Shown here: positions 28,253 through 39,989 of the stretch, piece after piece
How the letters are laid out: the number at the start of each line of letters is the position of its first letter
Position numbering within the stretch: position 1 is the first letter of the stretch
Source of the DNA: Aquabacter sp040049275
Lineage (GTDB): Bacteria; Pseudomonadota; Alphaproteobacteria; Rhizobiales; Xanthobacteraceae
DNA: 64,000 nt
Assembly: GCF_040049275.1 (NCBI RefSeq)
Contig: NZ_JBDZDT010000003.1
Coordinates: 641,631-705,630 of the forward strand
Direction: 5' to 3'
Translations under genes and position numbers: made by a program
Notes under the pieces: model-generated
Seen by the model: only the letters and a program-made list of their open reading frames with translations
What the model was told of the DNA's origin: nothing
Databases searched by the model: none

Positions 28253-29008
28253 TTATACGCGGACCGGGGACGCGCTGAGCCAGTCGCCGAAGCGGGTCTG
28301 TCCCAGGCGCGGATTCTCGTCCGGCGTCAGCGATTTGTCGTTCAGCTCGGCGCCGAAATAGCGGGCTCGCACGTCCGCGATGACCGCGCGCGTGTCCCCT
28401 TTGGCGGTGAGATACTGCCGGGCGATGGCATCCATGGGGATCAGCTCGGGGCCGGCCACCTCGATGGTTCCGTTCAATGGGGCGCCGGCCGCAAGATCGG
28501 CCAGCACGGCGGAGACGTCGTTGGCGGCGATGGGCTGGAAAAGAGCCGGCGACAGGCGGAAGGCATCGCCGTCCGCGCTCGACTGCACGATGGCGCCGAC
28601 GAACTCGAAGAACTGGGTCGCCCGCAGGATCGTGTACGGGATCCCCGACTCCTTGATGAGGCTCTCCTGCGCCAGCTTGGCACGGAGATAGCCGCTGTCG
28701 GGATTGCGCTCGCTGCCGACCACCGACAGGGCGACGTGATGCCCGACGCCCGCGGCCGCTTCGGCGGCCAGCAGGTTCCGGCCGGAGGTCTGGAAGAACT
28801 CCAGCACGGCCTTGTCCTCGAAATTGGGCGAGTTCGCCACGTCCACGACCACCTGCGCGCCGGAGAGCGCTTCGGCCAGTCCCTCGCGGGTGATGGTGTT
28901 CACGCCCGAATTGGGCGACGCCGCGAGGACCTCATGGCCCAATGCTCGCAGCCGGTTCACAACGTTAGAGCCGATGAGGCCGCTCCCGCCGATGACCACG
29001 ATCTTCAT
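28253..29008 (-). CDS. NAD(P)-binding atypical SDR (NmrA/NAD(P)H-binding type)
   Basis: A 251-residue protein with an N-terminal Rossmann motif (VVIGGSGLIGSNV, residues 4-16) and the NmrA-like pattern: VVVDVANSP, an HHVALSVVGSE strand, YLRAKLAQESLIKESGIPYTILRATQFFEF. The YxxxK pair is shifted (Y-L-R-A-K) as in other atypical SDRs. The substrate is not evident; relatives include quinone/NADPH sensors and oxidoreductases. It is divergent from the winged-helix/TPR regulator at 29221, which suggests control by it. The ATG at 29008 has GAGCGGGAC just upstream. Confidence 0.85.
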   Translation of the reverse strand: MKIVVIGGSGLIGSNVVNRLRALGHEVLAASPNSGVNTITREGLAEALSGAQVVVDVANSPNFEDKAVLEFFQTSGRNLLAAEAAAGVGHHVALSVVGSERNPDSGYLRAKLAQESLIKESGIPYTILRATQFFEFVGAIVQSSADGDAFRLSPALFQPIAANDVSAVLADLAAGAPLNGTIEVAGPELIPMDAIARQYLTAKGDTRAVIADVRARYFGAELNDKSLTPDENPRLGQTRFGDWLSASPVRV

Positions 29009-29099
29009 GTCCCGCTCCTCTGCCTGACCGCTGATCGCGCCAGTCACGATCCAGTGAGGGGAGGATGCAGGGAAGCCTGCGGGAAGACTTTGCCGGGGC

Positions 29100-29139
29100 C
29101 TTGGACGGTGCTTGAATTTCCCTTGGGTTTTCGTCCAAG
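29100..29139. promoter_or_regulatory. Inverted repeat in divergent promoter region
   Basis: CTTGGACG and CGTCCAAG separated by 24 bases, centre to centre 32 bp (about three helical turns), between the oxidoreductase and regulator starts. It could be a paired operator for the winged-helix protein, or a transcript hairpin. Based only on symmetry and position. Confidence 0.3.
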
Positions 29140-29220
29140 CCGGTGCCATCCGGTGGCCGGGGATGCGCGGCATGCTATCAATCGCCGGCCCGCCAACGGA
29201 CAGGGCCATGGAGCGCCGAC

Positions 29221-30804
29221 GTGCAATTCCTGTTTGAAGGCTATGTGCTCGACCCTGGCCGGCGGGAGCTGACGCGGGACGGCGAGGTGATCGCCATCGG
29301 GCCGCAGGTCTTCGACCTCCTGCTGCATCTGGTGCGCAACCGCGAGCACGTCATCAGCAAGGACAATCTTCTGGACGCGGTATGGGAGGGGCGGATCGTC
29401 TCGGAATCGACCCTCGCCAGCCATATCAACGCCGTGCGCAAGGCCATCGGCGACAGCGGCGAGGAACAGCGGCTGATCCGGACCATCGCCCGCAAAGGCT
29501 TCCGCTTCGTTGCCGAGGTCAGCGAAAGGCAATCACCGGACGGCGTGCGCTCCCGCGAGGCCGGCCAAACCGCATCGGGCGAGGCAATTGCACCGGCGCT
29601 GCCCCTTCCCGACAAGCCCTCCATCGCCGTCCTGCCGTTCCAGAACATGAGCGGCGACCCGGAGCAGGACTACTTTGCCGATGGCGTGGTGGAGGACATC
29701 ATCACGGGGCTGTCGCGTCTCCGCTGGCTGTTCGTCATCGCGCGGAATTCCAGCTTCACGTACCGGGGGCAGGCGGTGGACGTGAAGCAGGCAGGCCGGG
29801 CGCTCGGCGTCCGCTATGTGCTGGAAGGCAGCGTGCGCAAGGCCAGTAACCGCGTGCGCATCACGGGGCAGCTGATCGATGCGACCACCGGGGCGCAAAT
29901 CTGGGCGGAGCGCTTCGAGGGCACGCTCGATGACATCTTCGAGCTGCAAGACCAGATCGCCACGAGCGTCGTCGGCGCCATGGCGCCACAGCTGGAACGC
30001 GCGGAGATCGCGCGCGCGCAGCGGATGCCGACCACCAGCCTCAGCGCTTATGACAGCTATCTGCGTGGCCTTGCTTATGTGCACCAGGGAAGCAGGGAGG
30101 CCATCAGCGAGGCCCTTCCCCTGTTCTATCAGGCCATGGAGCTGGACCCGGACTTCGCATCGGCCCACGGAATAGCGGCATGGTGCTATTTCTGGCGCAA
30201 GGTCAATGGCTGGATGACCGATCCGGAGCGGGAGGTCACCGAGGGTGCTCGGCTGGCGCGAAGGGCCGTGGAAGTGGGGCGGGACGATGCGGTGGCGCTG
30301 ACGCGGGGCGGCCATGCGCTCGCCCACCTGGTGGGCGATCTCGACAGTGGCATCGCCTTGCTCGATCGGGCGGTGGTGCTCAATCCCAACCTGGCGGCAG
30401 CCTGGTTTCTGGGCGGCTTCCTGCGGGTCTGGCATGGCGAAACGGAGGGCGCCATCGCGCATTTCGCCCGTGCCATGCGCCTCAGCCCGCTCGATCCGGA
30501 AATGTATCGAATGGAAGCGGGAATGGCGATGGCGCACCTGTTTGCGGGGCGCTTTGATGCGGCATCGTCATGGGCGGACAAGGCTTTTACGAACCTGCCG
30601 AGCTTCCTGATGGTGGCCGGCATCACCGCAGCAAGTCACGCGCTCGCCCACCGCACCGAGCAGGCGCAGCGGGCCATGGCGCATGTGCGCCGGCTCGACC
30701 CCTCCTTGCGCATCTCGAATATCCAAGACTGGCTTCCGATCCACCGACCGGAAGATCTTGCGATATTCGCCAGCGGGCTGCGAAAGGCAGGGCTGCCGGA
30801 ATGA
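29221..30804 (+). CDS. Winged-helix/TPR transcriptional regulator (CadC-ToxR-type DNA-binding domain)
   Basis: A 527-residue protein with an OmpR/CadC-type winged helix (about residues 1-95; LTRDGEVIAIGPQVFDLLLHL ... HVISKDNLLDAVW ... RKAIGD...IRTIARKGFRFVAEV), a TolB/FlgO-like domain (about 130-255; IAVLPFQNMSGDPEQDYFADG), and TPR-like helices to the end (from about 275). No transmembrane segment was seen, unlike classical CadC. This architecture is frequent in rhizobia, often beside enzyme genes it may control. The start is the GTG at 29221 with GGAG upstream; the longer frame overlaps the promoter region. Confidence 0.88.
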   Translation: MQFLFEGYVLDPGRRELTRDGEVIAIGPQVFDLLLHLVRNREHVISKDNLLDAVWEGRIVSESTLASHINAVRKAIGDSGEEQRLIRTIARKGFRFVAEVSERQSPDGVRSREAGQTASGEAIAPALPLPDKPSIAVLPFQNMSGDPEQDYFADGVVEDIITGLSRLRWLFVIARNSSFTYRGQAVDVKQAGRALGVRYVLEGSVRKASNRVRITGQLIDATTGAQIWAERFEGTLDDIFELQDQIATSVVGAMAPQLERAEIARAQRMPTTSLSAYDSYLRGLAYVHQGSREAISEALPLFYQAMELDPDFASAHGIAAWCYFWRKVNGWMTDPEREVTEGARLARRAVEVGRDDAVALTRGGHALAHLVGDLDSGIALLDRAVVLNPNLAAAWFLGGFLRVWHGETEGAIAHFARAMRLSPLDPEMYRMEAGMAMAHLFAGRFDAASSWADKAFTNLPSFLMVAGITAASHALAHRTEQAQRAMAHVRRLDPSLRISNIQDWLPIHRPEDLAIFASGLRKAGLPE

Positions 30805-30808
30805 CCGC

Positions 30809-34546
<3,738 letters not shown>

Positions 34547-34593
34547 TTTTGCCGGCAACCCGGCGTGTCGATCAACAGACTGCGTTCGTGCTG

Positions 34594-34860
34594 TCAGGTG
34601 TGTGGTTTGCGTGGAGAGGACGGCTTGCCCGGCTTCTTCTCCAGTGCAGAGAGGCGCTTCTCAAAATCTTCCAACCGGTCTTCCACCTCGGCCGCGGCAT
34701 ATCGGCCGAGCACCGACTCACCGCGCAAAGCCTGGGTCATGTTGTCCAATCTTTTGTCCAGGCCATCAAAGCGTCGGTCCATGGCCTCAAATTTCTCACG
34801 CATCTCTACCCGCATCTCCCGAAGCAGGCTCAGCACCAGATTTTGCGGTTCCCCAGCCAT
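34594..34860 (-). CDS. Small coiled-coil protein between metF and metH
   Basis: An 88-residue charged protein, not a recognised family. It begins MAGEPQNLVLSLLREMRVEM, continues with heptad-like DRRFDGLDKRLDNMTQAL and VEDRLEDFEKRLSALEKK, and ends in a basic Pro/Ser tail. No signal peptide or membrane segment. It has a strong ribosome site (GAGGAGAG) overlapping the metF stop region, 10 bp after metF, so it is very likely translated with it; metH starts 47 bp later. Small coiled-coil proteins of this ENLVLxxLRE style are common in rhizobia with no assigned role. Operon position suggests a link to methionine synthase, but this is only inference. Confidence 0.75.
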   Translation of the reverse strand: MAGEPQNLVLSLLREMRVEMREKFEAMDRRFDGLDKRLDNMTQALRGESVLGRYAAAEVEDRLEDFEKRLSALEKKPGKPSSPRKPHT

Positions 34861-34870
34861 TCTTCTCTCC

Positions 34871-35791
34871 TCACACCGCCAGCCGCTGCGCCTCGGCCTC
34901 GGCCGCCTTGGGGCGCAGGCCCATCAGGTGGCAGATGGCGTAGACGAGGTCGGCGCGGTTCAGGGTATAGAAGTGGATATCGGTAACGCCCTGATCAACC
35001 AGGTCCGTCACCTGCTCGGCTGCCACCGCCGCGGCGATGAGCTTGCGGGTCTCGGCATCCTCGTCCAGCCCCTCGAACCGCTTCAGCAGCCAGTCCGGCA
35101 CGCTCGCCCCGGTGCGCGCGGCGAAGTTGGAGGCCTGCTTGAAATTGGTCACCGGCAGGATGCCCGGCACGACGGGAATGTCGATGCCGGCCGCGCGGAC
35201 CTTGTCGAGATAGCGGAAATAGACGTCGTTCTCGAAGAAGAACTGGGTGATGGCGCGGGTGGCGCCCGCATCCACCTTGCGCTTCAGATAATCGATGTCC
35301 GCATCGAGGGTGGCGCTTTCGGGATGCTTCTCGGGATAGGCCGAGACGGAGACCTCGAAATCGCCGATCCTGCGGATGCCCGCCACGAGGTCGCAGGCAT
35401 GGGCGTAGCCCTCGGGGTGGGGCTCGTAGCGCGTGCCGACGCCGGTGGTGGGATCGCCCCGCAGCGCCACGATGTGCTTGATGCCCGCTCCCGCATATTC
35501 GCGGATCACCTCGTCGATCTCCGCGCGGCTGGCAGCGACGCAGGTGAGGTGGGCAGCGGGGGCGAGGTCGGTCTCGCGCACCAGGCGCTCGACAGTGGCG
35601 TGGGTGCGCTCGCGGGTGGAGCCGCCGGCGCCGTAGGTCACCGAAACGAAGCTCGGCCCCAACGGCGCGAGACGCGCGATGGAGGCCCAGAGATTACGCT
35701 CCATCTCCTCGGTCTTGGGCGGAAAGAATTCAAACGAGACGCGCACGGGCGCCCGTCCAAGTTCCCGGCTGGCCCGGATCGGTGCGGTCAT
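34871..35791 (-). CDS. metF: 5,10-methylenetetrahydrofolate reductase
   Basis: Flavoprotein reducing methylene-THF to methyl-THF, the methyl donor for MetH. Key segments: VSFEFFPPKT (with the catalytic Glu), VTYGAGGST, HLTCVA, IVALRGDPT and ITQFFFENDVY. 306 residues from the ATG at 35791, whose A overlaps the TGA of the upstream regulator (TGATG), so translation is coupled; a GTG one codon earlier is also possible. It supplies the substrate of the metH product two genes downstream. Confidence 0.96.
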   Translation of the reverse strand: MTAPIRASRELGRAPVRVSFEFFPPKTEEMERNLWASIARLAPLGPSFVSVTYGAGGSTRERTHATVERLVRETDLAPAAHLTCVAASRAEIDEVIREYAGAGIKHIVALRGDPTTGVGTRYEPHPEGYAHACDLVAGIRRIGDFEVSVSAYPEKHPESATLDADIDYLKRKVDAGATRAITQFFFENDVYFRYLDKVRAAGIDIPVVPGILPVTNFKQASNFAARTGASVPDWLLKRFEGLDEDAETRKLIAAAVAAEQVTDLVDQGVTDIHFYTLNRADLVYAICHLMGLRPKAAEAEAQRLAV

Positions 35792-36825
35792 CACGCAACT
35801 TCCCTATTGTCTCTGTTTTCAACGTCTTGGGCTGGGGCGATCCGGGGATCGCGCGCCAGCCAGATGGATACGGTCAAGGAACCGTCCGCCGCCGCCTCGG
35901 GGGTGAGCGCACGGTGCAGCTCGGGTTCGAGGCCCGCCTGCGCCATCCAGCCGGCGACGGTCTCCTCGGCGAAGCCGAGCCGGCGGTGGGCATGGGCCTC
36001 GCGCAGGAATTCGAGGTCGTGGGGTGCGAAGTCCACCACCAGCAGGCGCCCGCCCGGCCGCAGGAGGCGGGCGGCCTCGCGCACCGCGCGCCCGCCATCG
36101 TCCAGGAAGTGCAGCACCTGATGGACCACGATGGCGTCGAAGCTGTCGCGGGGCATGGCGAGATTGTAGATGTCGCCATGGCGGACCACGCAATTGCGCA
36201 CCCCCGCCCGCTCCAGATTGACCCGCGCGACGCCCAGCATGTCCGGCGAAAGGTCGACGCCGACGCCGCGCTGGATGTGGGGCGCGAAGATTTCCAGCAT
36301 GCGGCCGGTGCCGGTGCCGAGGTCGAGAAACGAATCGATGGGCGCATCGCCGAGGGCGTCGCGCACCTGCTGCTCCACCAGGGCCTCCGGCACGTGGAGG
36401 CTGCGAATGGCGTCCCACCGCTCCGCATGGCTGGCGAAATAGGCCTGGGCCTGCGCTTCGCGCGCGGAGCGCACCTCGCTCAGCCGCTCGCGGTCGCGGC
36501 GGATGAGGGGATCGCCGGCATCCAGAAGCCCAAGCAGGGCCCGGGCAACAGCGCCGCCGGGACCTTCACCCGCGCAGCGATAGAAAACCCAGCTCGCCTC
36601 CCGGTGGCGCTCCACGAGCCCCGCCTCCGCGAGCAGTTTTAGATGACGCGAGATGCGCGGCTGGGACTGGCCGAGAATGTCGGTGAGCTCGGAAACCGTT
36701 AGCTCCGCCTGATCGAGGATCGCAAGAAGTCGCAGGCGCGTGTCTTCCCCTGCGGCCTTCAGGCCGTCGAGCAGCGCGGCATAAGGAAGCGACGAAGCGT
36801 CAGCTTGCGGTCGATCTAAGGACAT
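35791..36825 (-). CDS. sahR: ArsR-family regulator fused to a SAM-dependent methyltransferase (SahR-like)
   Basis: A 344-residue fusion: ArsR winged helix (about residues 12-95; LRLLAILDQAELTVSELTDILGQSQPRISRHLKLLAEAGLVERH) and a class I methyltransferase domain (about 165-320; DSFLDLGTGTGRMLEIF, GVGVDLSPDMLGVA). SahR, an S-adenosylhomocysteine-responsive repressor of methionine-cycle genes, is known in Proteobacteria, and alphaproteobacterial forms of this fused type precede metF/metH; a domain that binds SAM/SAH would serve as the sensor. No metal-binding ArsR cysteine motif is seen. The start ATG at 36825 lies within the perfect palindrome at 36824-36839, which points to autorepression. 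First gene of the metF-metH operon. Confidence 0.85.
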   Translation of the reverse strand: MSLDRPQADASSLPYAALLDGLKAAGEDTRLRLLAILDQAELTVSELTDILGQSQPRISRHLKLLAEAGLVERHREASWVFYRCAGEGPGGAVARALLGLLDAGDPLIRRDRERLSEVRSAREAQAQAYFASHAERWDAIRSLHVPEALVEQQVRDALGDAPIDSFLDLGTGTGRMLEIFAPHIQRGVGVDLSPDMLGVARVNLERAGVRNCVVRHGDIYNLAMPRDSFDAIVVHQVLHFLDDGGRAVREAARLLRPGGRLLVVDFAPHDLEFLREAHAHRRLGFAEETVAGWMAQAGLEPELHRALTPEAAADGSLTVSIWLARDPRIAPAQDVENRDNREVA

Positions 36826-36842
36826 AAAGATATCTTTATATC
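36821..36842. promoter_or_regulatory. Probable SahR operator
   Basis: ATAAAGATATCTTTAT is a perfect 16-bp palindrome at 36824-36839, with two further matching outer bases (GA and TC) beyond one mismatch. It covers the start codon of the sahR-like gene. As I recall, AT-rich dyads of this type with a GATATC core are the reported SahR motif in Rhizobiales. Binding here would block its own operon and perhaps the divergent gene. Confidence 0.7.
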
Positions 36843-37085
36843 CATCCCCCTCGAAGCGCAAGCGCCTGTGGACGCCCAGCTGTGTCTTCAATGGCACTCC
36901 GCCGCCCGGCGTGCGCCGGACACGCCGCCGTGCATTGCACACCTAATCCGGCCTGACTAAAGATTTTCAGGAACGCGCGGCGCATTCCTGATGTTTGGGT
37001 GAACGAAGGTGGGCGGCACGGACGGGTTGGGGCCAGCTTGGCACCAGCGAAAAAATGTAAGCCGTTTCCAATTTCGTCACGTTTC

Positions 37086-38423
37086 ATGTTTAGCACGAGT
37101 GCCATGATGCTCCGCACCACACTCCTCACTGCCCTTGGGGCTTCGCTGCTGGCCATCCCGGCCGCACACGCTCAAATCTATCAGGGTCAGGTCTATTCGG
37201 TTCCGTCCTATGTCGCAGCCGCGGCCGAGGAGGACGACGAGACCGGAGCCATCGGCCAGGATGTGCCCGCAGGGACCGTGCCCGGCTACAACGATCCCTA
37301 TGCCCCCGGCAGCCGCCGCGGCGACTACGTGCAGAGCACGCCCATGGCGCCGCCCGCAGGCGCCGTCCAGGCCCCGACCTATGTTCCCGGGACCACGCCT
37401 CCGTCCGCACCCCAGACGGGCTATGTGTCGGCGCCTCCCGGCTATCAGCCTGGGAGCCAGGTGGCTCCCGGCCAGCCGATGGCCATCGCTCCGGGCGCGC
37501 TTCCCGCGCCGAACGCACAGCAGATTCCCGGCCGGGCCTATCCGCAGCAGGGATATCCTCAGCAAGGCTATCAGCAGCAGGCACCCCAGCAGCAGGCGTA
37601 TCCCGCGCAGGGATATCCCCAGCAGGGCTACCAGCAGCCGACGCCCCAGGCTAACGGCTATGACGGTTCCTACCGGCAGGACCAGCTGCTCCAGGCCGCC
37701 CGCACCGGTGCCGTAGCGCCGCAGGCCTCCGCGCAGCCCGGGCAGCCGGTCTATGTGGGCCCCACCACTGCCGCTTACGGCCAGCCGGGCAGCGCCGTCC
37801 GCGATGCGGGCGCCCCGCCGGCCGGCGTCTACGCTCCCAATGCCGCCGTGGTGCCCGGCACCCGCGAGGCCCCGTCCGGCCCGCGCATCGAGAACGTGGA
37901 TCCGAGCGAGCCGGTGGATGCCCGCTTCCAGCGCCAGACGGTGGACTATGTGACGGCCCAGCCGGCCGGCACCATCGTCATCGATACGCCGAACACCTAC
38001 CTCTATTACGTGCTCGGCGGCGGCAAGGCGATCCGCTACGGCATCGGCGTGGGCCGCGACGGCTTCACCTGGTCCGGCACCGAGAAGGTCACCCGCAAGG
38101 CGGAATGGGCCGACTGGCGCCCGCCGACTGAGATGATCGAGCGCCAGCCCTATCTGCCCCGCTTCATGGCGGGCGGCCCGGGCAATCCTTTGGGCGCGCG
38201 CACGCTCTATCTCGGCGGCACCATCTACCGCATCCACGGCACCAACGAGCCGCAGACCATCGGCAAGTTCGTCTCCTCCGGCTGCTTCCGCATGCTGAAC
38301 GCGGACGTCGAAGACCTGTTCGAGCGGGTGAAGGTGGGCACCAAGGTGGTGATCATGCCCAAGACCGGCAATGCCCAGGCCAATGCCGCCTCGGGCAAGC
38401 CCCAGGCTCCCACGCCGCGCTGA
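37086..38423 (+). CDS. L,D-transpeptidase (YkuD) with a Pro/Gln/Tyr-rich linker
   Basis: Periplasmic enzyme making 3-3 cross-links or attaching proteins to peptidoglycan. Signal peptide near MMLRTTLLTALGASLLAIPAAHA; the start may be 37086, 37104 or 37107. Residues about 110-300 are low complexity, with tandem YPQQGYPQQGYQQQ-like repeats (DNA about 37545-37645). The YkuD domain is C-terminal with IHGTNEP and the catalytic SSGCFRM (His and Cys present). 445 residues from the first ATG; the domain itself is of normal size. A strong terminator follows. Confidence 0.92.
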   Translation: MFSTSAMMLRTTLLTALGASLLAIPAAHAQIYQGQVYSVPSYVAAAAEEDDETGAIGQDVPAGTVPGYNDPYAPGSRRGDYVQSTPMAPPAGAVQAPTYVPGTTPPSAPQTGYVSAPPGYQPGSQVAPGQPMAIAPGALPAPNAQQIPGRAYPQQGYPQQGYQQQAPQQQAYPAQGYPQQGYQQPTPQANGYDGSYRQDQLLQAARTGAVAPQASAQPGQPVYVGPTTAAYGQPGSAVRDAGAPPAGVYAPNAAVVPGTREAPSGPRIENVDPSEPVDARFQRQTVDYVTAQPAGTIVIDTPNTYLYYVLGGGKAIRYGIGVGRDGFTWSGTEKVTRKAEWADWRPPTEMIERQPYLPRFMAGGPGNPLGARTLYLGGTIYRIHGTNEPQTIGKFVSSGCFRMLNADVEDLFERVKVGTKVVIMPKTGNAQANAASGKPQAPTPR

Positions 38424-38446
38424 AGCTTCCCCAGCGTATCGAATCC

Positions 38447-38478
38447 AGGGCGCGCCTTCGGGCGCGCCCTTTGTTTTT
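38447..38478 (+). terminator. Rho-independent terminator after the L,D-transpeptidase gene
   Basis: A 10-bp GC stem (AGGGCGCGCC with GGCGCGCCCT) closed by a TTCG tetraloop and followed by TTGTTTTT. This is the clearest intrinsic terminator in the window. Confidence 0.92.
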
Positions 38479-38557
38479 GGGCATTTTTCTCCTCTGTTAT
38501 TCCGCCGGTCGGCGGATATGATGCCGCTGCGCGAGAGCCTTCGCGCGGAGTCAGCTC

Positions 38558-39133
38558 ATGCCCACCACCATTCCCACTCCCGGCGCCTCCGTCCGTGACC
38601 AGCTGACCGCCATGAGCGCCGGCTGGGGCTGGTTCGTCGCCCTCGGCGCGGCCTTCGTCATCCTCGGCTGCATCGCCCTGGCCCACCTCCTGGTGACGGG
38701 CATCGCCACCGCCCTTTATGTGGGCGCGCTGGTCCTGGTGGGCGGCATCGTCCAAGTCATGCACGCCTTCCGCGTGCAGGGCTGGGGCCGCTTCTTCTAC
38801 TGGCTTCTCGCCGGCCTGCTCTATGTGGTGGCCGGCGGCCTCATCATGTACCAGCCGCTCCTCGCGGCGGGCATCATCACCCTCATGATCGGCGTCTCGC
38901 TGGTGGTGGGCGGCATTTTCCGCATCATCGCCGGCCTGGGATCGCGCCAGGCGGCCGGCTGGGGCTTCATCGTCTTCTCCGGCGTCATCACGCTGCTGCT
39001 GGGCATCGAGATCATCGCCCGCTGGCCGGTGGATTCGGTACAGATCCTCGGCCTGTTCCTCGGCCTCGACCTCATCATCAACGGGGTGATGACCGCCATG
39101 TTCGGCTTCGCGCTGCGCAACAAGGCGGCGTGA
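38558..39133 (+). CDS. HdeD-family acid-resistance membrane protein
   Basis: A 191-residue inner-membrane protein with six hydrophobic segments arranged as three repeats of the DUF308 unit (GWGWFVALGAAFVILGCIAL; VGALVLVGGIVQVMHAFR; GVSLVVGGIFRIIAGL). The name comes from E. coli HdeD, involved in acid tolerance at high cell density; whether this member does the same is unknown. Its stop overlaps a GTG ahead of the next gene, and the ATG of that gene is nine bases beyond. Confidence 0.85.
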   Translation: MPTTIPTPGASVRDQLTAMSAGWGWFVALGAAFVILGCIALAHLLVTGIATALYVGALVLVGGIVQVMHAFRVQGWGRFFYWLLAGLLYVVAGGLIMYQPLLAAGIITLMIGVSLVVGGIFRIIAGLGSRQAAGWGFIVFSGVITLLLGIEIIARWPVDSVQILGLFLGLDLIINGVMTAMFGFALRNKAA

Positions 39134-39141
39134 GAGGCATC

Positions 39142-39912
39142 ATGCGGACCTGCTTCTCCACCGCGCGCCTCTGCGCGCGGCTCGCCCTCGCCGCCCTCAT
39201 CGCGGGCACCGCGCTGCCGGCCGTCGCACAGAATGCAACGCCTGCCTGCACCACCGGCCCGGTCGTCTCCCTGCGGGTGCCGAAGGCGGCGGAGGCGCTG
39301 GCGACCAAGCGCGCGCTCACCATCGTCGCCATCGGCTCCTCCTCCACCACCGGCGTCGGCGCCTCATCCAGCGCGCGCACCTATCCCGGGGTGCTCGAAG
39401 CCCTCCTCAAGCAGCGTTTCCCCAGCGCCGACATCCGTGTGATCAACCGTGGCGGAAACGGCGAGGACGTGCCGGAGAACCTTGCCCGCTTCGAGCGCGA
39501 CGTGCGCGACCAGAAGCCCGACCTCGTGCTCTGGCAGGTGGGCACCAACTACATCATCCGCGGCGCCGGCCTCGCCAGCTTCGGGCCGCAATTGCGCCAG
39601 GGTATCGACCTGATCCGCGACTGGGGCGCGGACACGGTGGTGATCGACCTGCAATATTCGCCCTGGGTGAACGGCAACGCCAACACACCGGGCATCAATG
39701 CGCTGATCGCCTCCACCGCCCGCGGCGCGAACGCCTCGGTGTTCCCGCGCTATGCCCTGATGAAGGGATGGGCGGAGCAGCAGAAGGTGCCCACCTCGCA
39801 GATGCTCATCTTCGACGGGCTCCACATGACTGACTGGAGCTATGACTGCTTCGCCAAATCGCTGGCGGCGAGCCTGATCCCGGCGCTGGGCGCCCGCGCG
39901 CGGACCAACTGA
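39142..39912 (+). CDS. Secreted SGNH/GDSL-family hydrolase
   Basis: A 256-residue exported esterase/lipase-type protein. Signal peptide MRTCFSTARLCARLALAALIAGTALPAVA. SGNH blocks are visible: VAIGSSST (nucleophile Ser), NRGGNGED (Gly, Asn), WQVGTNY (Asn) and DGLHMTD (Asp, His), so the catalytic set is complete. The substrate is unknown; related proteins act on acylated sugars or peptidoglycan acetyl groups. I use the ATG at 39142 rather than the GTG at 39130 that overlaps the hdeD stop. Confidence 0.85.
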   Translation: MRTCFSTARLCARLALAALIAGTALPAVAQNATPACTTGPVVSLRVPKAAEALATKRALTIVAIGSSSTTGVGASSSARTYPGVLEALLKQRFPSADIRVINRGGNGEDVPENLARFERDVRDQKPDLVLWQVGTNYIIRGAGLASFGPQLRQGIDLIRDWGADTVVIDLQYSPWVNGNANTPGINALIASTARGANASVFPRYALMKGWAEQQKVPTSQMLIFDGLHMTDWSYDCFAKSLAASLIPALGARARTN

Positions 39913-39924
39913 TTTCATCGAAAG

Positions 39925-39957
39925 CCGTCATGCCCGGGACAAGCCCGGGCATGACGG
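39925..39957. repeat. Palindromic repeat, GTCATGCCCGGG family
   Basis: A perfect 14-bp inverted repeat (CCGTCATGCCCGGG) around ACAAG, in the spacer between the convergent SGNH hydrolase and dapB genes. The same core is part of the element at 48478-48576. Probably also serves as a bidirectional mRNA 3'-end structure. Confidence 0.8.
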
Positions 39958-39989
39958 TCGTTCAAAAAAACGGCCTCACCGCAAAAGGC

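Noticed and set aside
34547..34593. SAM or cobalamin riboswitch in front of metH
   Set aside because: Only 47 bp separate metH from the upstream coiled-coil gene, too short for either, and no conserved core was seen. Control seems to be by the SahR-like protein at the operon head.
37545..37645. CRISPR-like or tandem DNA repeat
   Set aside because: The repetition comes from coding of Tyr/Pro/Gln/Gly repeats in the L,D-transpeptidase linker; units are short, imperfect and in frame.
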